A stretch of 64,000 nucleotides of DNA, taken from contig CAKTVV010000002.1 in assembly GCA_934630515.1 (NCBI GenBank), positions 62,001 to 126,000 of the forward strand, read 5' to 3'. The notes below the pieces were generated by a model. The model saw only the letters and a program-made list of their open reading frames with translations. It made no database searches and was not told where the DNA came from. The translations under genes were made by a program, and so were the position numbers. Origin of the DNA: an uncultured Eubacteriales bacterium. GTDB lineage: Bacteria > Bacillota > Clostridia > Oscillospirales > Acutalibacteraceae. This document shows positions 43,951-53,023 of the stretch, one piece after another (the stretch's first letter is position 1; each line of letters starts with the position of its first letter).

Positions 43951-44865
43951 TTACAGCGCCGTCTGGGTGTCGTTGGGATCGCCGCTGCGTGCCAGCTCGT
44001 ATTCCTTCGACCAATCCAGCCCCCGATATTCCTCGCCCCGGGGATCGGTGCGGATCCACGCCAGCAGCAGATCCAGCATTTCCTCCGTCCAGATGTTTTT
44101 ATCGATCTGCGCCGTGGTGAACCGCCCCTGACAGATCATCTCGAAGCCGAAATCGTCCTTCACATGGGTCTTGGCGACGCCCTCCACCACGTCCGCCACC
44201 AGATGCGCCGGAATGAACAGCACCCCGCCCCCGGCGCCGAACACCACATCGCCCGGCAGGCAGACGGCGCCGCCAAAGCTGGTGATGTCGTTCCAGTCCT
44301 TCATCACAAACTCCCGGATAGTGGTGGGGTCGATGCCCCGGTAGTATACCTGTACCTCCGGCACCTTTTTCATCTGCTCCACATCCCGGATGCCGCCCCA
44401 GATCACGGCGCCGCCGGTCCTGGTGCGGTTGTGCAGGGCGGTGGTCAGGTTTCCGCCGAGGAATGTACCCTTGTAGATCTTATCGTACATATCGCAGACC
44501 ACCACATCCCGCTCCGCCAGATGGTCGATGACCCATTGATTGTAATTGCCCTGCAGGCCGTCCTCAGCGCCCCGCTCAAACTGCACCGCATGGAGATTGG
44601 GACGGGTCGGGCAATAGGTGCAGGTGACCGCCCGCCCCACCAGCTTGCGGCCGTCGTCGTGGAGCGGGTGCAGCGGGCTTTCGCCGCCGCCCACAAACTG
44701 GTGCTCATAGCCCCATACGAAAATGGGCTTCCATACCTCCTCCAGCGTCATGCCGTACAGAACGTCCAGATATTTGTCCGCCACCTTGGGTCTGCCGTCC
44801 GGCAGACGCTCCCCCTTCCACAAGGGGGTGAGCCGGATGATCTTGTCCCGATCGTTGAAATTCAT
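43951..44865 (-). CDS. RraA-like family protein (possible class II aldolase or decarboxylase)
   Basis: 304 residues. The RraA/HMG-aldolase fold is visible in RAVTCTYCPTRPN, VVVCDMYDKIYKGTFLGGNL, RTRTGGAVIWGGIRDVEQM (the conserved G-x-R-D substrate site) and VCLPGDVVFGAGGGVLFIP. Relatives split 4-hydroxy-4-methyl-2-oxoglutarate or decarboxylate oxaloacetate; others bind RNase E. The ATG at 44865 has GGGAGGAA upstream. Its neighbours on both sides, an enolase-superfamily gene and an SDR, suggest sugar-acid breakdown; both neighbours are broken, so the route is probably dead. Confidence 0.85.
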   Translation of the reverse strand: MNFNDRDKIIRLTPLWKGERLPDGRPKVADKYLDVLYGMTLEEVWKPIFVWGYEHQFVGGGESPLHPLHDDGRKLVGRAVTCTYCPTRPNLHAVQFERGAEDGLQGNYNQWVIDHLAERDVVVCDMYDKIYKGTFLGGNLTTALHNRTRTGGAVIWGGIRDVEQMKKVPEVQVYYRGIDPTTIREFVMKDWNDITSFGGAVCLPGDVVFGAGGGVLFIPAHLVADVVEGVAKTHVKDDFGFEMICQGRFTTAQIDKNIWTEEMLDLLLAWIRTDPRGEEYRGLDWSKEYELARSGDPNDTQTAL

Positions 44866-44883
44866 GCGTATTCCTCCCAGCCT

Positions 44884-45842
44884 CTATGCAGCAAGCTCTC
44901 TGCTTTCGGGCGCATCCGCCGCCAATACCAGCCTGTGCCGCCGTCTCCGGAGACCGGCGGCGTAACGCCGCTGCTTCAGCTCCAGATACGATCCGTTTGA
45001 AAACTCGGTATTCCATTCGTCCGTCGGCTCAAAATAGCCGGGTATCTGCGGATCGATGTGGGCACGCAGCACCTCCTCGTTCAGATCGTCAAACCCGAGC
45101 CCCGGCTTCTCCGGTACCGCAATGAAGCCGTTTTCGACCAGCGGTCCCGGACATAGCGTTCCAGATGATCCAGCCCCTTTTCGGTCAGGTGGATCCCGGT
45201 AAAGGGATGGGCTGTCGTCACGATCTCATAGCTTTTCTGCGCCTGCACCATATCCGCCGTTACGCTCCCGCCCTGCACATGCAGAATATGCGGGGCGTAC
45301 GTTTTCATCTCCTCGATATAGCCCAAGGGAGCGTTGATCGTCCCCGGCTCATTCAGCAGCAGCCCGATGCCCAGATCCATCTTCAGGAATGTAAAGCCCA
45401 TCTCCATGCGTTTTTTCAGCGCCAGCCCCATGTCGTGGCCGGTGTGCCGTCCGTCCACATCCGTGTCGCAGTACAGACGCACCTTATCCCGGAATTTTCC
45501 GCCCAGAAGCCGGTACACCGGCACACCGTAAGCCTTGCCCGCCAGATCCCACAGGGCGATCTCAACACCGGACACACCGCCGCCCTGCCGGGACGGCCCG
45601 CCGAACTGCTTAATCTTGTGAAAGATCCGGTCCACGTTGCAGGGATTTTCTCCCGGCAGCCGGCTTTTGAGCATCAGGGCATAGGTCTTGCCGGAGGCGT
45701 CCCGCACCTCGCCAAAGCCGGATATGCCCTGATTGGTGTCAATGCGCAGCAGCGTGCAGCGCTTCGGCGCCCCCACAATGTCCACAAACCGCAGATCGGT
45801 GATCTTCAACGCACTCGGTGCGGAGCTTCTCGGATCGCTCAT
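44884..45842 (-). pseudogene. Mandelate racemase/enolase-superfamily sugar-acid dehydratase, internally deleted
   Basis: From 45842 (GGGAGG upstream) the first 224 residues match the N-terminal capping domain and first barrel strands of the superfamily (SGVEIALWDLAGKAYGVPVY, GFTFLKMDLGIG, TTAHPFTGIHLTEKGLDHLE). Near 45160 homology moves to another frame, PGPLVENGFIAVPEKPGLGF, the usual C-terminal end, which stops at 44884. At least 100 residues with the metal-binding barrel strands are missing. The N-terminal frame itself stops at 45081. The product cannot be active. Confidence 0.85.
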
Positions 45843-46041
45843 ATGCTTTCCTCCCGGCTATTCCTGCCAGTCTGTATTTGCTGCCGCCCGCCGTCGGAGT
45901 CTCCGTCCCACGGACGCTTCTGCCCGGTCCTCTGCGGCGCAGACGGTTCCGCTCCTCTGCTCCGGCTCCTGTCATGCGGCGGCTTTTGCTTTTTTCGGCG
46001 GCCTATTGGGTAGTTTACCGCTCCCCGCCGCTGTTTTCATC

Positions 46042-46073
46042 AACTTTGTTACCGCATTTGCAAACTTTATTAC
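46042..46073 (-). promoter_or_regulatory. Direct repeats upstream of the sugar-acid operon
   Basis: AACTTTGTTAC (46042-46052) and AACTTTATTAC (46063-46073), 21 bp apart, i.e. two helical turns. A possible operator or activator site; no clear -35/-10 pair is visible. The surrounding 45843-46102 holds no gene. Confidence 0.35.
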
Positions 46074-46102
46074 GATTTTCCATTCCGGCGGAGCGGAAAC
46101 CA

Positions 46103-46135
46103 CTGAGAGCCACCGGCATTGCCGGTGGCTCTCAG
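46103..46135 (-). terminator. Terminator of the GH10-like gene
   Basis: Perfect 15-bp stem CTGAGAGCCACCGGC / GCCGGTGGCTCTCAG with a three-base loop, 35 bp after the stop. The T tract is weak. Confidence 0.7.
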
Positions 46136-46170
46136 TCATACCCATATAGCAGCGGGGAACGCTCCCCCGC

Positions 46171-47517
46171 TTACAGAACGATCGTGGATACGGGCGTATG
46201 CCCCTTGTGCAGGCCCACGGTGGCGACGACGCCCTCTCCCGTCACCGCATAGTCTCCGTAAAAGCCCCGGAACTCCGCACAGCCATCCCCATCGGTGGTC
46301 ACCTCCACCTCCGTATGCCACGTCCGGTGGAACAGCTCCCACAGCAGCAGCGCTGCGGGCTTGGGGGACAGGTCGTGGCGCCACAAGCCGCCCCGGCAGT
46401 TGTTTTCCACCCAGTTTGCATCCTGCGTGGCGGCATGACCGTCCACCATGTTCCAGTAGACCACCGTGTCCACCGCCGGATGGGAGAACCAGATGGACAG
46501 CCACAGCCGCAGCATATCCGCCTGCAGCGCCTCGTCCTCCGGCGTATCCCCGAATGTGGGGACCGTCACCTCGGTCAGCTCCAGAGGCAGCCCCAGTGCG
46601 GCGATCACATCCAGCCCCTTGAAATACAGCAGCGGGTCGTTGAAATAGACCCCCTCCCGCACCGACCGCTCATATTCCGCCGGCGTGTGCGCCGACACCC
46701 CGGTGAACAGGTGGTTCTGCAGTCCGATGCGGTCGATGGTCACCCCCTTGAGCAGCGCATTTTCCACCATCAGGAAGTAGGGGCTGCGATAGTCGCCCCG
46801 TGCCAGCTGCTGAATGACGTCGTTGCCCTCATTGATCACCAGCGTTTCGTTCGGGAAATACCGTCTCGCCAAGCCAAACGCCCATTCGAGAATATCCCGC
46901 TGCTCGCTCAGGATAGAGGAGCTGCCCCAGCCCTGCTCGCACAGCAGCTCGTTGATGACCTCGATCTCCCGCAGCCGACCGGTATACCGCTCAGCGATCT
47001 GGCGGAACCGCTCCTCGTATTTTTTCTTGACCGTCTCCAGCGGGAGACGCAGCACCCATTCGGGCAAGCAATGCTCATACACCAGACAGTGGAGCTTCGC
47101 CTCCACCCCATTTTGCTCGCAGTATTCCATGCACAGCTCCGGCGCCGGACGCCGGTAAAGAGGCTCGCTGTCCTTGGTGAAGCGCAGCTTGCCCTCCTCC
47201 GGCTCCAGCCCGTTCCAATAGAACGGCACCGTCGCCAGATTGAAATGCTCCTTAAAGAGCGCCCGATAGGCGGCGTTGTCCGCAGGGTCGTCGAATTGAT
47301 CCAGCATAAAGATGTTGGCGCCCAGCTTAAAATCGTGGCTCGTCTGGGTCAGCCGCAGCTTGCGGCCGGCTACGGGCGCTCCGTTCCGGTCGGTCAGGCG
47401 CACCTTGCCCCAGCCCTTTCGGTTTTGCTCGATGCCCCGGGCGATGCGGGCATCCACCTCGTCCCTGTGTGCCTCGTACGCCTGCATATACAGCGCACGC
47501 TTTTCCTGTGCTGTCAA
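46171..47517 (-). CDS. GH10-like glycoside hydrolase (xylanase family), cytoplasmic
   Basis: 448 residues. GH10 layout: KLGANIFMLDQF, TVPFYWNGLEPEEGKLRF, then the likely acid/base Glu in IEVINELL and nucleophile Glu in LPLELTEVTVP. The first 45 residues are helical and charged, with no signal peptide, so it probably works inside the cell on short xylo-oligosaccharides, unlike secreted xylanases. The usual W-D-V-V-N-E motif is altered to IEVINE. The start is a TTG at 47517 with GGGGGAG upstream; an ATG 10 codons in is an alternative. Confidence 0.78.
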   Translation of the reverse strand: MTAQEKRALYMQAYEAHRDEVDARIARGIEQNRKGWGKVRLTDRNGAPVAGRKLRLTQTSHDFKLGANIFMLDQFDDPADNAAYRALFKEHFNLATVPFYWNGLEPEEGKLRFTKDSEPLYRRPAPELCMEYCEQNGVEAKLHCLVYEHCLPEWVLRLPLETVKKKYEERFRQIAERYTGRLREIEVINELLCEQGWGSSSILSEQRDILEWAFGLARRYFPNETLVINEGNDVIQQLARGDYRSPYFLMVENALLKGVTIDRIGLQNHLFTGVSAHTPAEYERSVREGVYFNDPLLYFKGLDVIAALGLPLELTEVTVPTFGDTPEDEALQADMLRLWLSIWFSHPAVDTVVYWNMVDGHAATQDANWVENNCRGGLWRHDLSPKPAALLLWELFHRTWHTEVEVTTDGDGCAEFRGFYGDYAVTGEGVVATVGLHKGHTPVSTIVL

Positions 47518-47572
47518 GTATCTCTCCCCCTTTTATCTGCGGATCGGCCGTATGTCCGGCCCCGCTGCGGCA

Positions 47573-47601
47573 AGAATACCATACAGCACCAGTCCTGTCA
47601 A
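47573..47601 (-). promoter_or_regulatory. Promoter of the GH10-like gene
   Basis: TTGACA (47596-47601), 17-bp spacer, TGG-TATTCT (47573-47578) on the minus strand. Confidence 0.7.
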
Positions 47602-47615
47602 CAGTTTTTTGTCAA

Positions 47616-48287
47616 TCACAGCGAATACAGCAGAATGCACACCGCCTGCAGAGCGCTGCCGATGTCCACGAACACATGGAACACCGTATGGTAGATGGGC
47701 TTTTTGCCGCCGATGCCGTACAGCACCGCACCGATGGTGTAGGCGACGCCGCCCCCCACCAGCCACAGGAAGCCGGTCAGCCCCAGACAGCGGACGGTAG
47801 CCCGCAGCGCCAGCACGATGCACCAGCCCATGCCGATGTAGCAGGTCATCGCCAGATGTCGGTATTTATGATGGTCGATGGCGGTGAATACCACCGCAAA
47901 CGCCACCAAGCCCCATTCCACGCCGAAAATGACCCACGCCAGCACCGGATACACCGGGCGGATGGCGGACAGCAGGATCGGCGTATAGGTGCCGGCGATC
48001 AAAAAATAGATGGTGCAATGGTCGATGACCTGCATCACCTTTTTCCCCATGCCGGGCTTTAATCCGTGGTACACGCTGGACACGCTGTACAGGGCGATCA
48101 TCGCAGCACCGTAGACGCTGACACTCACCATGCCCCAGACGTTGCGATGCAGGGCGGCGAGGATCACCCCCAGCACCAGCGTCACGACACCCATGGCGCC
48201 GCCTACGATATGGGTCACCATGTTGGCAATATCCTCACCCCGGGTATAATCGGGCAGCTTTCGATCCTTCAGTGGTGTGCGGGACAT
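47616..48287 (-). CDS. Hemolysin III / YqfA-type PAQR membrane protein
   Basis: A 223-residue protein with seven membrane segments. Family-specific residues are NMVTHIVGGAMG, SSVYHGLKP, VIDHCTIYFLIAGTYTPI and the C-terminal HTVFHVFVDIGSALQ; the spaced His and Ser/Asp residues form the metal site of PAQR proteins. The ATG at 48287 has AGGAGC upstream. The exact function of bacterial members is unclear (haemolytic activity in some, membrane homeostasis in others). Confidence 0.93.
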   Translation of the reverse strand: MSRTPLKDRKLPDYTRGEDIANMVTHIVGGAMGVVTLVLGVILAALHRNVWGMVSVSVYGAAMIALYSVSSVYHGLKPGMGKKVMQVIDHCTIYFLIAGTYTPILLSAIRPVYPVLAWVIFGVEWGLVAFAVVFTAIDHHKYRHLAMTCYIGMGWCIVLALRATVRCLGLTGFLWLVGGGVAYTIGAVLYGIGGKKPIYHTVFHVFVDIGSALQAVCILLYSL

Positions 48288-48337
48288 AAGAAACGCTCCT
48301 TGCCTGTGGATTCTCCCGCTTGCGGGAGTATAGCAGC

Positions 48338-48367
48338 AGTATACCCCCATTCCGGCGGTTTGTGCAA
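48338..48367 (-). promoter_or_regulatory. Promoter of the hemolysin III gene
   Basis: TTGCAC (48362-48367), 18-bp spacer, TATACT (48338-48343) on the minus strand. Confidence 0.6.
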
Positions 48368-48494
48368 CCTACGGCTGCTCACCGGCTGTCTACCCCCGTA
48401 TATCCGGCGGTAGAATCCGACATCTCACCACTCTACCGCCGGGAGAGAGCCTGCAGCCGCCGCTTCCTTCGCCTTTTTTCGGGGCTGCCGGGGG

Positions 48495-48523
48495 TTGCAA
48501 AGCCGGAGAAAGCGTGATACAAT
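48495..48523 (+). promoter_or_regulatory. Promoter of trkA-trkH
   Basis: TTGCAA (48495-48500), 17-bp spacer, TACAAT (48518-48523). No riboswitch pattern is evident in the 80-bp leader. Confidence 0.7.
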
Positions 48524-48604
48524 AAGCACACATGCCCTGCGGGAGCAGCGGCAGGCAAAATGCCGAAACCATCGAGAGGATAATCGAAGAAAGAGGGCCT
48601 TTTT

Positions 48605-49963
48605 ATGAATATTATGATCGTCGGCTGCGGCAAGATCGGCACCACCATTCTGGAAAGTCTGGTGGAGGAGGGACACAACGTCACCGCCGTGGACAACGAC
48701 CCGGCGGTGCTGGCGGAGGTCACCAACATCCACGACGTCATCGGGGTCTGCGGCAACGGCGCCGATTGCAGCACGCTGGAGGAGGCGGGGGTAGATAAGG
48801 CGGAGCTGTTCGTCGCCGCCACCGGCTCGGACGAGGTGAATATGCTCAGCTGCTTTCTGGCGGGGCGCATGGGCGCCCGTCACACCATCGCCCGTATCCG
48901 CAAGCCGGAATATAACGACCGCAGCCTGGGCTTTATGAAGCAGCAGCTGGGGCTGTCCATGGCGATCAACCCCGAGCAGCTGGCGGCGCACGAGCTGTAT
49001 CACATCCTCAAGCTGCCGTCGGCGGCTAAGGTGGAGACCTTCTCCCGGCGGAATTTCGAGATGATCGAGCTGCGGCTCAAGGCGGGCTCCCCCCTGCTGG
49101 GGGTACCCCTCACCGAGCTGCGCAGCCGCTATGCGGCGAAATTCCTGATCTGCGCCGTACAGCGGGGCGGCAAGGTCTACATCCCCGACGGCCAGTTTGT
49201 GCTGGAGGACGGCGACCGCATCGGTCTGATCGCTCCCCCGGCGGAGCTGCTGAAGCTGCTCAAGGCCATGGGCGAGGTGCAGCGGCAGATGCGCTCGGTG
49301 ATGATCCTGGGCGGCAGCCGCACCGCCTATTATCTGGCACGGCGGCTGCTCAATTCCGGCAGCGAGGTGAAGATCATCGAGATCGACCGGGAGCTGTGCG
49401 AGGAGCTGAGCGAATCTCTGCCCAAGGCGGTCATCATCCACGGCGACGGCGCCCAGCAGGAGCTGCTGCTGGAGGAGAGTCTGCGCAGCATGGATGCGTT
49501 CGTGGCGCTGACCGGCATGGATGAGGAAAACATCCTGCTGTCCTTCTTCGCCTCCTCGCAAAAGGTGCCGAAGGTCATCTCCAAGGTCAACCGGGATGAG
49601 CTGAGCGCTCTGGCGGAGCGGCTGGGGCTGGAATGCATCGTCTCCCCCCGGAAGATCATTGCGGACGTGCTGGTGCAGTATGCCCGGGCGCTGCAAAACT
49701 CGCTGGGCAGCAACATCGAGACCCTGTACTCCCTCATGGACGATCAGGCGGAGGCGGTGGAATTCCGGGTGCGGGAGGATCCCCGCATCGTGAATATCCC
49801 CCTCAAGGAGCTGCGCATGAAGCCCCACATCCTCATCGCCGGGATCATCCGGGACCGCAAGCCCATCATCCCCACCGGCGACGACTGTATCATGGCCGGC
49901 GACAATGTGGTGGTCCTGGCAGCCCAGCATCGGCTGCAGGACCTCACCGATATTCTCAAATAA
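48605..49963 (+). CDS. trkA: Trk potassium uptake regulatory subunit TrkA
   Basis: A 452-residue cytoplasmic gating subunit with two tandem RCK units. Each begins with a NAD-binding fold (MIVGCGKIGTTILESL at residue 4; VMILGGSRTAYYLARRL near 234) and ends in a TrkA-C domain (LLGVPLTELRSRY; IVNIPLKELRMKP). It binds NAD(H)/ATP and opens TrkH. Followed 28 bp later by trkH. Confidence 0.96.
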   Translation: MNIMIVGCGKIGTTILESLVEEGHNVTAVDNDPAVLAEVTNIHDVIGVCGNGADCSTLEEAGVDKAELFVAATGSDEVNMLSCFLAGRMGARHTIARIRKPEYNDRSLGFMKQQLGLSMAINPEQLAAHELYHILKLPSAAKVETFSRRNFEMIELRLKAGSPLLGVPLTELRSRYAAKFLICAVQRGGKVYIPDGQFVLEDGDRIGLIAPPAELLKLLKAMGEVQRQMRSVMILGGSRTAYYLARRLLNSGSEVKIIEIDRELCEELSESLPKAVIIHGDGAQQELLLEESLRSMDAFVALTGMDEENILLSFFASSQKVPKVISKVNRDELSALAERLGLECIVSPRKIIADVLVQYARALQNSLGSNIETLYSLMDDQAEAVEFRVREDPRIVNIPLKELRMKPHILIAGIIRDRKPIIPTGDDCIMAGDNVVVLAAQHRLQDLTDILK

Positions 49964-49991
49964 TCACAGAAAGAGCGGATGAATAAGATCT

Positions 49992-51437
49992 ATGAATCGT
50001 AGAATGATCCTGCACACGCTGGGACAGATCATTCGTCTGGAGGCGGCGCTGCTGCTGCTGCCGGCTCTGGTGGCGCTGCTCTACGGCGAACTGCGCTGTC
50101 TGCAGGCATTCCTGGTCACCGCCCTGCTGGCGCTGCTGCTGGGGACGCTGCTGACGCTGCCGACCCGCTCCCGCAGCCGGGTGATCTTCTCCAAGGAGGG
50201 CTTTGTGACGGTGGCGCTGGCATGGCTGTGCCTGTCCGCCATCGGGGCGCTGCCCTTCGTCCTCAGCGGCAGTGTGCCCTCCTATGTGGACGCCTTCTTT
50301 GAAACGGTCAGCGGTCTGACCACCACCGGCTCCTCCGTGCTCCCCGATGTGGAGATCTTGCCCCGGGGGCTGCTGTTCTGGCGCAGCTTCACCCACTGGA
50401 TCGGCGGCATGGGCATTCTGGTGCTGATGATGGCGATCGTGCCGTCGGATTCCGGGCGCAGTATGCACATGATGCGGGCGGAGATGCCCGGTCCCGTGGT
50501 GGGCAAGCTGGTGCCCCGGGTCCGGGACACAGCGAAGATCCTGTACATAATCTATCTGGTGCTAACGGCGCTGATGGTGGTGCTGCTGCGCTGCGGCGGC
50601 ATGAGCCTGTATGACAGCCTCGTTCACGCCTTCGGCACGGCCGGCACCGGCGGCTTCGGCGTCTATCGGAACAGTCTGGCAGGCTTTTCCCCCTATATCC
50701 AGTGGGTCGTCACCATCTTTATGCTCCTGTTTGGGATCAACTTCAACCTGTACTACCTCATTTTGGTGCGGCACTTCCGTGCCGCCATCCGGAGCCGGGA
50801 GCTGTGGGTATATCTGGGACTGGTGCTGGCATCCTCCGGGCTGATCGCCTGGAATATCCGGGCGCTGTACAGCACGGTAGGCGAGACCGTCCGGCAGGCG
50901 CTGTTTCAGGTCTCCTCCATCATCACCACCACCGGCTACGCCACGGCTGATTTCAATCGCTGGCCGGGGCTGTCCAAGGCGGTGCTGCTGCTGCTCATGT
51001 TTGTGGGCGGCTGCGCCGGCTCCACGGCGGGCGGGCTGAAGGTGTCCCGGGTGCAGCTGTTGGTCGCCTCGGCACGCCGGGATCTGCAGCGGGCGCTGCA
51101 CCCCCGCAGCGTGGCGACCGTCCGGCTGGAGGGAAAACGGGTGGACGAAGCCACCGTGCAGGGCGCCGGCGCCTATCTGGTGCTGTATGTGGCACTGCTG
51201 GCGTTGGGGTTCCTGCTGATCAGCTTTGAGCCGTTCGGACTGGAGAGCAATCTGACGGCGGTGATCACCTGTCTGAACAACGTCGGTCCCGGCTTCGGCG
51301 AGGTGGGACCTGCCGGGGGCTTTACCGCTTATTCCGGCTTTTCCAAGCTCGTTCTGTCGCTGGAGATGCTGTTCGGGCGGCTGGAGATCTATCCCCTGCT
51401 GTTCCTGCTCAGCCCCTCCACCTGGACCAAAAAATAA
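49992..51437 (+). CDS. trkH: Trk potassium uptake channel subunit TrkH
   Basis: A 481-residue membrane protein with four M1-P-M2 repeats. Selectivity loops are visible: SGLTTTGSSVL (repeat 1), GTAGTGGFGVY, TTTGYATADF and NNVGPGFGEVG. The gating-loop region MFVGGCAGSTAGGLK is intact. The last gene of the trkA-trkH operon; together they import K+. Confidence 0.97.
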   Translation: MNRRMILHTLGQIIRLEAALLLLPALVALLYGELRCLQAFLVTALLALLLGTLLTLPTRSRSRVIFSKEGFVTVALAWLCLSAIGALPFVLSGSVPSYVDAFFETVSGLTTTGSSVLPDVEILPRGLLFWRSFTHWIGGMGILVLMMAIVPSDSGRSMHMMRAEMPGPVVGKLVPRVRDTAKILYIIYLVLTALMVVLLRCGGMSLYDSLVHAFGTAGTGGFGVYRNSLAGFSPYIQWVVTIFMLLFGINFNLYYLILVRHFRAAIRSRELWVYLGLVLASSGLIAWNIRALYSTVGETVRQALFQVSSIITTTGYATADFNRWPGLSKAVLLLLMFVGGCAGSTAGGLKVSRVQLLVASARRDLQRALHPRSVATVRLEGKRVDEATVQGAGAYLVLYVALLALGFLLISFEPFGLESNLTAVITCLNNVGPGFGEVGPAGGFTAYSGFSKLVLSLEMLFGRLEIYPLLFLLSPSTWTKK

Positions 51438-51440
51438 CAC

Positions 51441-51477
51441 GCAAAAAAGCGGGGCCATCCGGTCAGGATAGCCCCGC
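51441..51477 (-). terminator. Terminator between trkH and the acyltransferase gene
   Basis: Stem GCGGGGCcATCC / GGATaGCCCCGC followed on the minus strand by TTTTTTGC, between converging genes. Confidence 0.75.
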
Positions 51478-51491
51478 TGCGCATACAGCGT

Positions 51492-52565
51492 TCATGCCCG
51501 TATGAGCTTTTTCAGCCCGGGGATCCGGGACATCACCAGACACACCGCCAGCGAGATGCCGGTCACTGCCAGCCATTGCAGCAGGAAATACACCAGCGGC
51601 GACCCGGTCTCCGGATAGGGGAACACCACCCGGAACAGGGATTGCACCTCCACATGGACGATGTACACCCCGAAGATGAGCCGGGAGACACCGGTGAGAG
51701 CGGCGTGGGGCTTCCAGCTACGTCCCGCAAAGGAGAAGAACGCAAACAGCCCCACCCCATACAGCCCGCAAAACAGGGTCAGGGGCTGGAGCAGCGCATC
51801 CTCCGGCTCCCCCGCCCGCACGCTGAGCCACCAGGTGCCGCCCAGCATCCCCAGCAATCCGACTGCTCCCGCCAGATACCAGCGCCAGGGACGCTCCGGA
51901 CGGGGCATGGTGGCAATATACCAGCCCAGCACATAATAGAACGTATAGCCAGAGACGAAGGGCAGCGCCCCGTTCTCCGCCACTTTAGCAAAGGATACAC
52001 CGGTGGCTGCCTCCAGGAATATCCACAGGGTGGGCAGCAGAAGCTGCACCACCCCCGCCAGCAGCAGAAACCACCGCACCAGATTCCGGTTTTCCTGCCG
52101 CACGAATCGGCGCAGCAGCGGAGTGATCAGGTATAGCCCCACGATCATGGGCAGAAACCACAGATGATACGCCCCCTCCAGACACGCCATGGCAAATTCC
52201 CCCACCATGGCACCGGACAGAGCAGCACGCTCAAACAGCACCGGCTGAATGACCTTATTGACGGCGGCGTACAGCACGCTCCAAAAGATGAAGAGCCCCG
52301 CCAGCGGCAGCGCATAGCGATACACCACCTTATGCAGCGGCACCGGGCGGCTCTCATCCAGCAGGAACATCCCCGATGCCATCACGAACAGCGGCACCCC
52401 GGCATGGGACAGGCTGTCCAGCAGCCAGCTCCACACAAAGCCCGCGCTGCCCACCGGCTGCTGGTGGAAGCTGAGGGTGGTGGTGTGGATCATCACCACC
52501 ATAAGAATTCCGACGATTTTTGCCCAGTCGGCATAGGCGACCCGGATCTTGGTCTGCTCAGACAT
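51492..52565 (-). CDS. Acyltransferase 3 family membrane protein
   Basis: A 357-residue protein with about ten membrane segments. The family start YADWAKIVGILMVVMIHTTT carries the catalytic-type His in segment 1, followed by SHAGVPLFVMASGMFLLD and HLWFLPMIVGLYLITPLLRR. Such enzymes O-acetylate surface sugars. GGAGG precedes the ATG. Followed by nothing on the same strand before its terminator; the zinc-ribbon gene just upstream may be co-transcribed. Confidence 0.92.
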   Translation of the reverse strand: MSEQTKIRVAYADWAKIVGILMVVMIHTTTLSFHQQPVGSAGFVWSWLLDSLSHAGVPLFVMASGMFLLDESRPVPLHKVVYRYALPLAGLFIFWSVLYAAVNKVIQPVLFERAALSGAMVGEFAMACLEGAYHLWFLPMIVGLYLITPLLRRFVRQENRNLVRWFLLLAGVVQLLLPTLWIFLEAATGVSFAKVAENGALPFVSGYTFYYVLGWYIATMPRPERPWRWYLAGAVGLLGMLGGTWWLSVRAGEPEDALLQPLTLFCGLYGVGLFAFFSFAGRSWKPHAALTGVSRLIFGVYIVHVEVQSLFRVVFPYPETGSPLVYFLLQWLAVTGISLAVCLVMSRIPGLKKLIRA

Positions 52566-52594
52566 ACGAATACTGCCTCCTTACCGGGTACCCC

Positions 52595-52981
52595 TCAGCG
52601 GGAGGTACCCGTCCATTCATCGTATAGTGCGCCGCATTGAGCGCAGGCGGTGGTGCCCGCCTTGTTGACCGTGCCGCACCGGGCGCAATCCCATGGGTGC
52701 CGCGCCTCCACTTTACGGGGCGGAGCAGGCGGCTGCGGCTCGGCGTCTCCGGCGGACGGCGTCTCCAGTCGGCGCAGCCGTTCCTGTAGCCCGCGGAGCT
52801 GCTCCTCCTGCGTCTCCACCCGCTCGATGGTTCCCACCAGCGCAAAGCAAGGAACCGCAAACAATCCGCACAGCCCCAGCCACAGCAGGGCGTTTCCCGG
52901 CTCGGCACCGACGCCGTAGAAAAATCCGATTACACCGATTCCCAAAAACAGAAATCCCAGCACCAGAATCAGCTTTTTCAT
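52595..52981 (-). CDS. Small membrane protein with C-terminal zinc ribbon
   Basis: 128 residues: two membrane helices (residues 3-24 and about 31-50), a short coiled-coil (residues 53-73, ETQEEQLRGLQERLRRLE), a Pro-rich linker, and a zinc ribbon with four cysteines, WDCARCGTVNKAG and TACAQCGALYDEW. Function unknown; zinc ribbons of this type often serve protein contacts. It lies 29 bp upstream of the acyltransferase gene, same direction. Confidence 0.82.
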   Translation of the reverse strand: MKKLILVLGFLFLGIGVIGFFYGVGAEPGNALLWLGLCGLFAVPCFALVGTIERVETQEEQLRGLQERLRRLETPSAGDAEPQPPAPPRKVEARHPWDCARCGTVNKAGTTACAQCGALYDEWTGTSR

Positions 52982-53023
52982 TGTATCACCATCCTATTTT
53001 CATACAGTAAGGAGCGATGGCTT

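Noticed and set aside
48524..48604. Possible c-di-AMP riboswitch before trkA
   Set aside because: The leader is only about 80 bases and lacks the conserved ydaO core; no terminator stem.
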